The notes below the pieces were generated by a model. The model did not search any database. It was not told where the DNA came from and saw only the letters and a list, made by a program, of their open reading frames with translations. Source: Paracoccaceae bacterium (GTDB lineage: Bacteria > Pseudomonadota > Alphaproteobacteria > Rhodobacterales > Rhodobacteraceae). Taken from it: 64,000 nt of DNA. Numbering within the stretch: position 1 is the first letter of the stretch; every line of letters begins with the position of its first letter. This document shows positions 56,000 through 64,000 of this stretch, in pieces. The position numbers and the translations under genes were made by a program. The stretch is taken from positions 124,001-188,000 of the forward strand of contig JAUYQR010000003.1 in assembly GCA_030697175.1 (NCBI GenBank). Reading direction: 5' to 3'.

Positions 56000-57699
56000 A
56001 ACTCAGAACCGCCCTCCTGGGCGCAGCAGCCGTGCTGGCTTGGGCGCCCGCCGCCTTTGCCGAACGCGGCACCGACGGCGAGGTGAAGCTCACCTTCCCG
56101 CAAGCGGTGTCGATCATGAACCCCTACCTGTCGGGTGGCACCAAGGACATCTGGGCCTCCTCGATGGTGCTGGAGCCGATGGCTGGAATCGACCCCGACG
56201 GCAACCTCATCACAAAGCTCGCGGTCGAGATCCCGACCGTCGACAATGGCGGCGTGTCGGCAGACATGACCTCGATCACCTGGAAACTGCAGCCCGGCCT
56301 CAAGTGGTCCGACGGCACCCCGGTCACCGCCGATGACGCGGTCTTCACCTGGCAGTATTGCACCGATCCTGCCGGCGGCTGCTCACAGGCCACCAAATAC
56401 GAGGGCGTGGCATCGGTCGAGGCGGTCGATCCGTCGACCATAAAGGTCACCTTCTCCGGCCCGAAACCGAACCCCTACACCGCGTTTGTCGGCGCGCTGT
56501 CGCCGGTTCTGCAAAAGGCCCAGTTCGCCGCCTGCCTCGGCGCTGCGGCTCCGACCTGCACCGATCAGAACAACATGCCGATCGGCACCGGCCCCTTCAA
56601 GGTCACCGGCTTCACCGTCAACGACACCGTGTCGATGGCGATGAACGAAAACTACCGTGATCCGGCCAAACCGGCCTTCGCAAGCGCCGTGATCAAGGGC
56701 GGCGGCGATGCCGAAAGTTCGGCCCGCGCCGTGATGGAAACCGGCGAATTCGACTACGCCTGGAACACCCAGATCCCGCCGGACAGCCAGGCCGCGATGT
56801 CTGCCGCCGGCAAGGGCCAGTTCGTCGTGGCATTCGGCACGCTTGTCGAACGTCTCGAGATGAACACCACCGACCCCTCGGCCGACCTGCCCGAGGGCGA
56901 GCGCTCAACCGCCAAGCACCCCCATCCGATCCTGTCGGACATCAAGGTGCGCACCGCGCTGTCCAAGGCCATCGACCGCTCGATCCTCGTCGAAGTCGGC
57001 TACGGCGCTGGCGGCAAGCCCACCTGCAACGTGATCCCCGGCCCCGAAGCCTGGGCTTCGGACAACGAAGGCTGCATTGCGCAGGACATGCCGGGCGCAA
57101 TGGCGCTGCTGGACGAGGCCGGCTGGAAAGACAGCGATGGTGACGGCATCCGCGACAAGGACGGCAAGAAACTGTCGATCCTCTATCAGACCACTGTCAA
57201 CCCGATCCGCCAGGACTTCCAGGCGCTGATCAAGGATTGGTGGACCGAGCTTGGCGTCGAGGTCGAGCTGAAGGCGATCGACCCGGGCGTGTTCTTCGGT
57301 GGTGACCCCGGCTCGCCGGATACCTTCCAGAAGTTCTATGCCGACGTCGAGATGTATGCCAACAACTCCGACAACCCCGATCCGGAAACCTATCTGGGCC
57401 AGTATCAGTGCAAGAACGCACCGACACCGGAAAACGGCTGGCAGGGCGAAAACATCAACCGCTTCTGCGACCCGATGTATGACGAACTGCACGCCAAGCT
57501 GACCCAGACCACCGATGTTGCCGAACGTCAGGCCATCGCCAAGCAGTTGAACGACATGGTGACGAAAGACAGCATGATCGTGGTTCCGCTGGTGCACCGC
57601 GGCACCCTGTCGGCCCATTCCAACGCTCTGGGCGGCGTCGCGATCAACGCCTGGGACTCGGAACTGTGGAACGTCGCTGACTGGTTCCGCGTGAAGTAA
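55996..57699 (+). CDS. dppA: Peptide-binding protein of the Dpp/Opp-type importer
   Basis: 567 residues, family 5. Signal peptide [19 protein letters not shown]. Binding-fold motifs: [18 protein letters not shown] (near 95), [13 protein letters not shown] (near 195), and the loop [14 protein letters not shown] (near 378), common in this family. Several cysteine pairs ([10 protein letters not shown] near 116; CLGAAAPTC near 180) suggest periplasmic disulfides. AAGGAGA lies upstream. A perfect 11-bp hairpin follows the stop and may stabilise this highly expressed message. Confidence 0.93.
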   Translation: MKLRTALLGAAAVLAWAPAAFAERGTDGEVKLTFPQAVSIMNPYLSGGTKDIWASSMVLEPMAGIDPDGNLITKLAVEIPTVDNGGVSADMTSITWKLQPGLKWSDGTPVTADDAVFTWQYCTDPAGGCSQATKYEGVASVEAVDPSTIKVTFSGPKPNPYTAFVGALSPVLQKAQFAACLGAAAPTCTDQNNMPIGTGPFKVTGFTVNDTVSMAMNENYRDPAKPAFASAVIKGGGDAESSARAVMETGEFDYAWNTQIPPDSQAAMSAAGKGQFVVAFGTLVERLEMNTTDPSADLPEGERSTAKHPHPILSDIKVRTALSKAIDRSILVEVGYGAGGKPTCNVIPGPEAWASDNEGCIAQDMPGAMALLDEAGWKDSDGDGIRDKDGKKLSILYQTTVNPIRQDFQALIKDWWTELGVEVELKAIDPGVFFGGDPGSPDTFQKFYADVEMYANNSDNPDPETYLGQYQCKNAPTPENGWQGENINRFCDPMYDELHAKLTQTTDVAERQAIAKQLNDMVTKDSMIVVPLVHRGTLSAHSNALGGVAINAWDSELWNVADWFRVK

Positions 57700-57706
57700 C
57701 CTCTCT

Positions 57707-57732
57707 GGCGGGGCCGGTCATCCGGCCCCGCC
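57707..57732 (+). promoter_or_regulatory. Intercistronic stabilising hairpin after the binding-protein gene
   Basis: GGCGGGGCCGG, loop TCAT, CCGGCCCCGCC: a perfect 11-bp stem with no T-run. Position between a binding-protein gene and its permease genes fits the known way such operons make more binding protein than permease. Confidence 0.65.
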
Positions 57733-57773
57733 GCCTGCTCCCGTTTTCCCCTGAACCCAAGGCGTCGCCGCGC

Positions 57774-58781
57774 ATGCTCACCTTCACGCTTCGCAGGCTG
57801 TTGCTGGCCATCCCGACCCTGCTGGCGATCTCGCTCGTGATCTTCCTTCTGGTCGATCTGGCCCCCGGCTCGCCGATGTCCGAAATTCCCCTGACCGTGC
57901 CCCCCGACGTGCGCCAGCGCATGATCGAGGCCTTGGGCGCGGATCAGCCGGTGATCGTGCGCTACGTCCTGTGGCTCAGGCAATTCTTCTGGGTGGAACC
58001 CGCCACCCTCTTCGATGGCTGGTTCGGCACCACCTGGGCCGAAGGCGAACAACGCATCCTCTCGTGGCAGTCGCGCAGCCCGGTGTTCACCATCATCGGC
58101 CAGCGCCTGCCGCAGACCCTGACCGTGATCGGCACCGCCTATCTGGTCGGCATCCTGATCGCGCTGCCGATCGGCATCTATTCCGCCTACCGCCAGTATT
58201 CGCTGTTCGATCAGGGCGGCACCTTGTTTGCGATGATCGGCTTTTCGGTGCCCACCTTCTTTTCCGGCACGCTCTTCATCATCATCTTTGCCGTCTGGCT
58301 CGGCTGGTTCCCGACCAAGTATGACACCCAGCTTGTGGTCAACGACTGGGACAGCTTCATCAAGCAGATCCAGCAGATGGCGCTTCCGGTAATGACCCTC
58401 GGTCTTGCCAACGCCGCCGCGATCAGCCGCTACATGCGGTCCTCGATGCTGGACAACATGGGGATGGACTATGTGCGCACCGCCCGCGCCAAGGGCCTGT
58501 CGGAACGCACCGTCGTGCTGAAGCACGTCCTGCGCAACTCGCTGATCCCGGTGGTGACGGTCATCGCGCTTGGCATCCCGGCGATCTTCGGCGGCGCGAT
58601 CATCACCGAGAACCTCTTTGGCGTGAACGGCATCGGTGCCGCCCTGATCGGCGCGATCCATGCCAACGACATCCCGATGGTGCAAACCCTCGCCTTCATC
58701 TTCGCCGTGCTGATCGTGCTTTTCAACCTGATCGCCGATGTGCTCTACGGCCTTCTCGACCCGAGGATCCGCTATGACTGA
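57774..58781 (+). CDS. dppB: Peptide ABC importer permease (DppB/OppB type)
   Basis: 335 residues, six hydrophobic segments. N-terminal LRRLLLAIPTLLAISLVIFL, then LPQTLTVIGTAYLVGILIAL, and the EAA loop ending YVRTARAKGLSERTVVLKHV (near 232), which docks on the ATPases. The insertion between helices 1 and 2 (about 60-105) is typical of this subunit. Overlaps dppC by 8 bp. Confidence 0.94.
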   Translation: MLTFTLRRLLLAIPTLLAISLVIFLLVDLAPGSPMSEIPLTVPPDVRQRMIEALGADQPVIVRYVLWLRQFFWVEPATLFDGWFGTTWAEGEQRILSWQSRSPVFTIIGQRLPQTLTVIGTAYLVGILIALPIGIYSAYRQYSLFDQGGTLFAMIGFSVPTFFSGTLFIIIFAVWLGWFPTKYDTQLVVNDWDSFIKQIQQMALPVMTLGLANAAAISRYMRSSMLDNMGMDYVRTARAKGLSERTVVLKHVLRNSLIPVVTVIALGIPAIFGGAIITENLFGVNGIGAALIGAIHANDIPMVQTLAFIFAVLIVLFNLIADVLYGLLDPRIRYD

Positions 58782-59679
58782 CGCCGCCATGCCAAAGCCG
58801 GTCAGCCAGAACCGGGCAATCTGGCAACAGTTCCGCAGCCACAAGGGCGCGGTGTTCGGCCTCATCGTGCTTGGCCTGCTGATCCTCTTCGTGCTGATCG
58901 GCCCTCTCGTCTGGGTGCCGGAAAAACTCAAGGTGGCCGAGGCGATCCGTCTGAAGAATCAGGGCCCGTCCCTGCGCTTCCCGCTGGGCACCGATCAGCT
59001 TGGCCGGGACATGCTGTCGCGGATGATGCTGGCGGGCCGCATCTCGCTTGCCGTCGGTCTGGTGGCAATGCTGATCGCCATCGTGTTCGGCACGCTGATC
59101 GGCGTCGTCGCAGGCTACTACCGCCGCTTCGAAGGCCCGTTGATGCGGCTGACCGACATGTTCCTTGCGCTGCCGCTGATCCCGCTTCTCCTGGTGCTCG
59201 TCATGCTCTTTCGCGACCGCATCGCCTCCGTGATCGGGCCCGAGCTTGGCGCCTTCGCCCTCATCGTGTTCGCCATCGGCATCACCTCCTGGATGGCCAC
59301 CGCCCGTATCGTAAGGGGCGAGGTGCTGACGCTGAAGGAGCGCGAATACGTCCTTGCCGCCCGCTCCATCGGCGCGCGGCCCCGGCGGATCATCCTGCGT
59401 CACATCCTGCCAAACGTCGTGTCGCCCGTCATGGTGGCGGCAACGCTTGGCGTGGCCGAGGCGATCATCACCGAATCCGTGCTGTCGTTCCTCGGCCTCG
59501 GCTTTCCACCCGATTTCCCGACCTGGGGCCGCCTTTTGTTCGATGGCCTGCAATACATGCAGGTCTACCCCGAGCGCGTGATCTGGCCCGGCCTCGCCAT
59601 CTCGCTGACCGTCCTCAGCGTGAACTACATCGGCGACGGTCTGCGCGACGCGCTTGACCCCCGCATCCGCGGCCGCTAG
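58774..59679 (+). CDS. dppC: Peptide ABC importer permease (DppC/OppC type)
   Basis: 301 residues. N-terminal OppC_N segment (NRAIWQQFRSHKGAVFGLIV), PLGTDQLGRDMLSRMMLAGR (near 70), then five further helices and the EAA loop LKEREYVLAARSIGARPRRI (near 189). Last gene of the importer operon. Its stop shares the palindrome CTAG (59676-59679) with the stop of the opposed gene. Confidence 0.94.
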   Translation: MTDAAMPKPVSQNRAIWQQFRSHKGAVFGLIVLGLLILFVLIGPLVWVPEKLKVAEAIRLKNQGPSLRFPLGTDQLGRDMLSRMMLAGRISLAVGLVAMLIAIVFGTLIGVVAGYYRRFEGPLMRLTDMFLALPLIPLLLVLVMLFRDRIASVIGPELGAFALIVFAIGITSWMATARIVRGEVLTLKEREYVLAARSIGARPRRIILRHILPNVVSPVMVAATLGVAEAIITESVLSFLGLGFPPDFPTWGRLLFDGLQYMQVYPERVIWPGLAISLTVLSVNYIGDGLRDALDPRIRGR

Positions 59680-60536
59680 TCGGCCACAGCGTAGGAAAGC
59701 GCGCTGACCTGCCCGCGCCAATAGGGTTTTTCGCCTTCTGGCAGCACCCATGCCACCTCACCGGCCATCGGCACCATCATGCCGTTCCGCCGCTGATACG
59801 CCGACCATCGCCCCTCCCAAGGCGTCGGCACCACCCTGTCGCCAACCGTCCGCCCCCGCGCCTCGGCCCTGATGCCCTCGATCAATCCGTCCGCGCCGAA
59901 CCGAAACAGCAGGCTCACGCTCACCGTCCCGTCCCGCGCCGTCGCCCGCGCGCTCGTGGCATCGACCGCCGCCCACTCCACGCCCTGCCCCGGCAACAGC
60001 ACCGTCGGATACCACGCCGCCTCGGCCAGCCAGCGCATCAACTCTCCCTCGGCAAGGTCGCGCGTGCCTCGCAGGTCTGCCACCGGCAGCAGCCCCAGAA
60101 CCTTCGCCACCAGCAGCCCGTCGCCCGCGACATAGGCGTCATGCACCCGCACCGGCACACCCGACGCCAGCATGATCCGCCCGTCCCAGACAAACCCCGG
60201 CCGCTCCATCTCCACCCACTGCTCCGAGGTGAAGGGTTTCCAGCTGTCAGCCTCGGTGCCCATGTTGAAGGTGCCGACATGCGCCATCCGCACCGACCGC
60301 ACCCTCGCCTGTCCCGGTGTCAGCGCGGCACGAAAGAACCGCTCGACCGGCGCCGGCAACCCCGCCAGCATCGCCGGATCATACCGCGCCGCCCCCCGGA
60401 CGACCCTTTCGCCCACAAGGCCCGCCACCAGCCCTGCCGTCCGCCCCTGCCAGCGCCACTGGCCCACCAAAGCCAGCGCCGCCCACGCCGCCGCCAGCAT
60501 CGCCAGCCCGACAATTGCCCATTTCAACCAGACCAT
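59676..60536 (-). CDS. Conserved membrane-anchored protein of unknown function
   Basis: 286 residues. A single N-terminal hydrophobic segment (WAIVGLAMLAAAWAALALVG) is followed by a soluble domain with LPAPVERFFRAALTPGQ (near 60), HVGTFNMG, SWKPFTSEQWVEMERPGFVW (near 98) and WEGRWSAYQRRNGMMVPM near the C-terminus. I recall similar proteins under DUF6544/DUF6920-type labels but am not certain. The domain looks like a lipoprotein- or lipid-binding beta-fold. The role is unknown. Convergent with dppC. Confidence 0.7.
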   Translation of the reverse strand: MVWLKWAIVGLAMLAAAWAALALVGQWRWQGRTAGLVAGLVGERVVRGAARYDPAMLAGLPAPVERFFRAALTPGQARVRSVRMAHVGTFNMGTEADSWKPFTSEQWVEMERPGFVWDGRIMLASGVPVRVHDAYVAGDGLLVAKVLGLLPVADLRGTRDLAEGELMRWLAEAAWYPTVLLPGQGVEWAAVDATSARATARDGTVSVSLLFRFGADGLIEGIRAEARGRTVGDRVVPTPWEGRWSAYQRRNGMMVPMAGEVAWVLPEGEKPYWRGQVSALSYAVAD

Positions 60537-60608
60537 CGGCGCCTCCCTTGGACACGCCGCTCCCTACCCCTAACCGCCCCCGCGCGCCTTGATGTCGCGC
60601 AAGGCGTC

Positions 60609-61892
60609 TCAGGTCAGGTGATTGCGAATCCGCCGCACCATCGCCCAGACGCACAGCACGACGATCGGCGTCAGGATCGCCATCAGCGCGCCATGTGACA
60701 GGTGCGCCCGGTGCGCCAACGGCTCCACCAGATAGGCGGCCAGGTTCACCGCGTAATAGCTGATCGCCACCACCGACAGCCCTTCGACCGTGCGTTGCAG
60801 CCGCAGTTGCAGGTCCGCGCGCCTGTCCATGCTCTCCAGCAGCTTCTGGTTCTGCGCCGACCGCTCCACATCAACCCGCGTGCGCAACAACTCCGCCGCC
60901 CGCTGCGCCCGTTCGGCCATCCCCTGCAACCGGCCTTCCGCCGATTTCACCGTTCGCATCGCCGGATCATAGCGCCGCATCATGAACTCGCCGAACGTCT
61001 GCCGCCCCTGCACCCGCTCCTCGCGCAGCACCTCGATCCGCTGGGTCACGATCGCCTCATAGGCCCATGTCGCCCCGAACCGGAACGAAAACTGCACCGC
61101 CAGGCTCTCCAACTCGGCCGAGATCGTCAGCAACTCGTGCAGCACCGCCTCGGGCGACGGCTCCGCACTGTCCAGCCCCGACACCAGCGCCGACAGCTTC
61201 GGGTCCAGCACATTCAGCCGCGACGACAACTCGCGCGACTGCATCAGCCCCAGCATCGACATGCCGCGATAGGTCTCGATCTCGCACAGCCGCTGCACGA
61301 TCCGCCCGATCCGCCGCGCCCCTGTGCCTTGCCGCACGAACACCGCAAACCGCATGTGCCCCGCCGGATCGATCCTGAAATCGCCCGCAATGATCGCCGC
61401 CCCGTCAACCACCCGGCTGACGGCCAGGCTTTCCGGCACGAACCAGTCCTCCAGCTTGGCCAGAACCTCGTCCTGGTCCGCAGGCATGACCTCCACCCGG
61501 ATCAGAACCGATGTCAGCCGCTTGCCCGGTGCCGCCGCCAGCCAATCTTCTGGAAAAACCTCCGCATCCACCGGGTCAAACGGCCGCCGCGACAGGCCCG
61601 GCGTAAAGGCCGAATAGGTGACGAACTCGGTATGGCTTTCCCACTTCAGGTCAGACCGCCCGATCGGCCCGGAAAAATGCGTGGCTTCCGGCTGCGGATG
61701 CGCGCTTGCGTGGCGGTCCAGCAGGGCCAGAAGATGCGCCCGGTCCAGGCCTCGGTCGCGGCGCGCCGCTCCGACCGGCTGCTTGATCGCCACATAGACC
61801 GCCGTGCAAGGCGCTTCCAGCGCGGGAAACGGCCGCGCGTGCAACTCGTTGACGGTGGCATAGCGCTGCGGATGGTCGGGGATCGGGGGCAT
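60609..61892 (-). CDS. DUF3422 family protein
   Basis: 427 residues. N-terminal YATVNELHARPFPALEAP is the family hallmark. The middle is soluble with a long helical, probably coiled-coil section (about 300-365), and two hydrophobic segments close the protein (VVAISYYAVNLAAYLVEPL and ALMAILTPIVVLCVWAM). The tail RRIRN is basic. Topology resembles CorA-like or other C-tail-anchored membrane proteins, and the N-terminal domain may bind nucleotide, but neither is proven. Function unknown. Confidence 0.85.
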   Translation of the reverse strand: MPPIPDHPQRYATVNELHARPFPALEAPCTAVYVAIKQPVGAARRDRGLDRAHLLALLDRHASAHPQPEATHFSGPIGRSDLKWESHTEFVTYSAFTPGLSRRPFDPVDAEVFPEDWLAAAPGKRLTSVLIRVEVMPADQDEVLAKLEDWFVPESLAVSRVVDGAAIIAGDFRIDPAGHMRFAVFVRQGTGARRIGRIVQRLCEIETYRGMSMLGLMQSRELSSRLNVLDPKLSALVSGLDSAEPSPEAVLHELLTISAELESLAVQFSFRFGATWAYEAIVTQRIEVLREERVQGRQTFGEFMMRRYDPAMRTVKSAEGRLQGMAERAQRAAELLRTRVDVERSAQNQKLLESMDRRADLQLRLQRTVEGLSVVAISYYAVNLAAYLVEPLAHRAHLSHGALMAILTPIVVLCVWAMVRRIRNHLT

Positions 61893-61998
61893 GACTGTCA
61901 GACTCCTTTGTCTTGCCCGAAACCTAGGCCGCCGCGCGACCCGCTTCCAGAAAATTGCCGGAATACATGGGTATGCCGCAGGGGTGTTGCAGGATGGC

Positions 61999-62525
61999 CT
62001 AGGCTGATCGCCTGCAATGTGCGCGCAGCGACTTGATGAGGGGCGCTTGGGGGTTCTTCCAGCCGTTCAGGTTCAACGGGGGGCGATGGTCAAGGATAAG
62101 GCGGTCTTCCGTCGCGCCGATGTCCGCGGTCATCGCAACGGCCCCGTAGCTCAGGTGAGCCTTCATCCAGTCGGTCAGGCGCTGCTCGCCGTCTGGCAGA
62201 ACTTGAAGTGTGACCGGTTGCTTGCCGGACTGCGGGGAATAGCCGTCAAATCAAGGTCAGCCTTCAGGATCGCTCCGAGTGAACGGCGCAGCGTCGAAAA
62301 GCCGCTCGATGGATGAAGAAAGTGATTGCGGGCTGTCAGGCTGGACCCGGTCTTGCCAATATACAAAAGCCCATCCGCAGAAGGCTCAATTCCCCGCAGA
62401 GAGCCGCTCTCAAGAAACAAGGCGTATATCCCGGACGAAGAGTTTTCGGCCACCCGATCCGCCGTGCAGCGGGTGGCCAAAAGAGCTTTCCAGAGCGCCG
62501 CCAAAGGATCGCTCAGGACATGCAT
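61999..62525 (-). pseudogene. Frameshifted GIY-YIG nuclease-family gene
   Basis: Frame 1 (62525 to about 62200) carries the GIY-YIG core: SSGIYALFLE (near 31), GLLYIGKTGSSLTARNHF (near 52) and FSTLRRSLGAILKADL. It then runs to an early stop at 62175. The expected family C-terminus continues in another frame from about 62199: LPDGEQRLTDWMKAHLSYGA, then DHRPPLNLNGWKNPQAP, to a TAG at 61999. One missing base near 62200 explains the break. The start lies 1 bp after the pntB stop, so it is the distal gene of the pnt operon. A sequencing error cannot be excluded; if so, the gene encodes an intact protein of about 175 residues. Confidence 0.75.
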
Positions 62526-62526
62526 T

Positions 62527-63960
62527 TCAGTCGATCAACGGCAACAGCGCATCGAGGCTTTTCTTTGCGTCGCCGTAGAACATCCGCGTGTTCTCCTTGT
62601 AGAACAGCGGGTTCTCGATGCCCGAATAGCCGGTTCCCTGCCCGCGCTTGCTGACAAACACCTGCTTGGCCTTCCAGCATTCCAGCACCGGCATCCCGGC
62701 GATGGGGCTGTTCGGGTCCTCCTGCGCCGCCGGGTTCACGATGTCATTGCTGCCGATCACGATGGCCACGTCGGTCGAAGGGAAGTCCTCGTTGATCTCG
62801 TCCATCTCCAGCACGATGTCGTAGGGCACCTTGGCCTCGGCCAGAAGCACGTTCATGTGGCCGGGCAGCCGCCCCGCGACCGGGTGGATGGCGAAGCGCA
62901 CGGTCTTGCCCCTGGCGCGCAGTTTGCGCGTCAGCTCCGACACCGACTGCTGCGCCTGCGCCACCGCCATCCCGTAGCCCGGAATGATGATGACGCTGTC
63001 GGCATCGTTCAGCGCCGCTGCAACGCCCTCGGTATCAATCGCAATCTGCTCGCCCGCAATTTCCATCGCCGGACCGGTGGTGCCACCAAAGCCGCCAAGG
63101 ATCACCGATATGAACGACCGGTTCATCGCCTTGCACATGATGTAAGACAGGATCGCACCCGACGAACCGACCAGCGCGCCAACCACGATCAAGAGGTCGT
63201 TCGACAGCGAAAAACCGATCGCCGCCGCCGCCCAGCCGGAATAGCTGTTCAGCATCGAGACCACGACCGGCATGTCCGCGCCGCCAATCCCCATGATCAG
63301 GTGATAGCCGATGAACAGCGCCGCCAGCGTCATCGCAATCAGCGCCAGTGACGATCCGCTTTGCAGATACACCCCCAGCATAACCACCGACAGGATCGCC
63401 GCGCCCGCGTTCAGCACATGGCCGCCCGGCAGTTTCTTGGCCTTGCCGTCAACCTTGCCCGCCAGCTTGCCATAGGCAATGACCGACCCGGTAAAGGTGA
63501 CCGCCCCGATGAAGATGCCAAGGAAGGTTTCCACCCGCAGGATGGTGACCTCCACCCCCGTCTTGTGCGCGACAACCGCCGCGAACCCGTCCAGCGCCGC
63601 GCGCGCCGCTTCGTCCATCGCCAGCACACGCACCAGTTCAAGATGCGTGTTGAACCCGATGAACACCGCCGCAAGACCGACAAGGCTGTGCATCGCGGCG
63701 ACAAGCTGCGGCATCTCGGTCATCTGCACCCGCTGCGCCACGACCCAGCCGATGGCCCCGCCTATCGCGATCATCACAACGCTGATCAGCCAGTTACCAG
63801 CCCCCGGCCCGTAAAGCGTGGCGGCAACCGCCAGCGCCATGCCGGCAATCCCGTACCACACCGCGCGCTTGGCGCTTTCCTGCCCCGACAACCCCCCGAG
63901 CGACAGGATGAAAAGAACCGCTGCAACGACGTAGGCCGCCGTGGTGAATCCGTAATCCAT
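62527..63960 (-). CDS. pntB: NAD(P) transhydrogenase beta subunit
   Basis: Proton-translocating hydride transfer between NADH and NADP, a main NADPH source. 477 residues: about nine N-terminal helices (domain II; for example [16 protein letters not shown] and [19 protein letters not shown]), then the cytoplasmic NADP-binding domain III with [15 protein letters not shown] (near 313), [20 protein letters not shown] (near 350) and [12 protein letters not shown] (near 412). ATG at 63960 begins [12 protein letters not shown], after AGGGAG. Directly follows pntA. Confidence 0.97.
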   Translation of the reverse strand: MDYGFTTAAYVVAAVLFILSLGGLSGQESAKRAVWYGIAGMALAVAATLYGPGAGNWLISVVMIAIGGAIGWVVAQRVQMTEMPQLVAAMHSLVGLAAVFIGFNTHLELVRVLAMDEAARAALDGFAAVVAHKTGVEVTILRVETFLGIFIGAVTFTGSVIAYGKLAGKVDGKAKKLPGGHVLNAGAAILSVVMLGVYLQSGSSLALIAMTLAALFIGYHLIMGIGGADMPVVVSMLNSYSGWAAAAIGFSLSNDLLIVVGALVGSSGAILSYIMCKAMNRSFISVILGGFGGTTGPAMEIAGEQIAIDTEGVAAALNDADSVIIIPGYGMAVAQAQQSVSELTRKLRARGKTVRFAIHPVAGRLPGHMNVLLAEAKVPYDIVLEMDEINEDFPSTDVAIVIGSNDIVNPAAQEDPNSPIAGMPVLECWKAKQVFVSKRGQGTGYSGIENPLFYKENTRMFYGDAKKSLDALLPLID

Positions 63961-63973
63961 GGACAGCGCTCCC

Positions 63974-64000
63974 TTACGACTTCTGGAACATGGCAAGCAT
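63974..64000 (-). CDS. pntA: NAD(P) transhydrogenase alpha subunit, last codons
   Basis: The nine codons left in the window read MLAMFQKS and stop, 13 bp before pntB. MLAMFQ(K/R)-type ends and the position immediately before pntB fit the C-terminus of the alpha (or alpha-2) subunit. The rest lies outside the window, so the call rests mostly on context. Confidence 0.6.
   Translation of the reverse strand: MLAMFQKS

Noticed and set aside
57528-58931. 467-residue minus-strand open frame opposite dppA-dppB
   Set aside because: Translation is rich in His, Asp, Gly, Arg without any fold; dppA and dppB on the plus strand have signal peptide, helices and family motifs.

Overview
The window comes from a GC-rich alphaproteobacterium, almost certainly of the Rhodobacteraceae (Rhodobacter/Gemmobacter/Paracoccus-like). 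The evidence is gene content and order: CckA phosphorelay kinase, the lptF-lptG-lptD-surA-pdxA-rsmA block, a zinc-independent HemB, ScfR-type regulator, polyhydroxybutyrate-linked bdhA, an ndk/ABC-F pair, PntAB, and an extragenic hairpin element with the CCCCCGGAGTATTT core that I remember as common in this family. Nothing looks like a phage, plasmid or insertion sequence. It reads as ordinary chromosome with high coding density and several accessory metabolic modules.

Layout. 1-3.1 kb: 3' end of cckA, then hemB divergent from a small membrane protein. 3.1-8.6 kb: mfd converging on an MFS exporter and a DsbA/FrnE oxidoreductase. 8.6-10.6 kb: an orphan peptide-binding protein followed by a 38-residue entericidin-type lipoprotein. 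10.6-12.6 kb: a candidate small RNA with its own promoter and terminator, then bdhA with a PhaR-like dyad in its leader, coupled to a patatin lipase. 12.6-15.8 kb: DUF502 protein and the translationally coupled psuK-DUF1349-psuG operon for pseudouridine breakdown. 15.9-17.5 kb: homocysteine S-methyltransferase and a decayed enolase-superfamily gene. 17.5-19.3 kb: rpsB-tsf. 19.3-22.5 kb: LuxR solo, gph, rpe, ndk. 22.6-27.7 kb: ABC-F protein, MarC, aspartic protease, holC, pepA. 27.9-35.3 kb: the LPS-export/outer-membrane biogenesis operon lptFG-lptD-surA-pdxA-rsmA.

35.3-41.2 kb holds the most interesting metabolic module: malate-CoA ligase (mtkA, mtkB), malyl-CoA lyase and serine-glyoxylate aminotransferase, divergent from a ScfR-family regulator, with TGTAAA-type half-sites in the shared intergenic region. 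Together these enzymes can split malate into acetyl-CoA and glyoxylate and transaminate glyoxylate to glycine, which is the core of the serine cycle. 41.1-47.7 kb: a 1200-residue soluble multi-PAS hybrid kinase and a DUF1501/DUF1800 pair. 47.8-52.3 kb: acyl-CoA ligase, DUF1304 membrane protein, M20 amidohydrolase, Hsp70-like YegD protein. 52.5-59.7 kb: an ArgE-like deacylase divergent from a complete Dpp/Opp-type peptide ABC importer, with operator-like dyads between. 59.7-64 kb: two conserved proteins of unknown role, a frameshifted GIY-YIG nuclease gene, pntB and the last codons of pntA.

Most starts were moved inward from the longest open frame to the position supported by a ribosome-binding site, family N-terminus or four-base stop/start overlap. 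No rRNA, tRNA, CRISPR array or transposase was seen.
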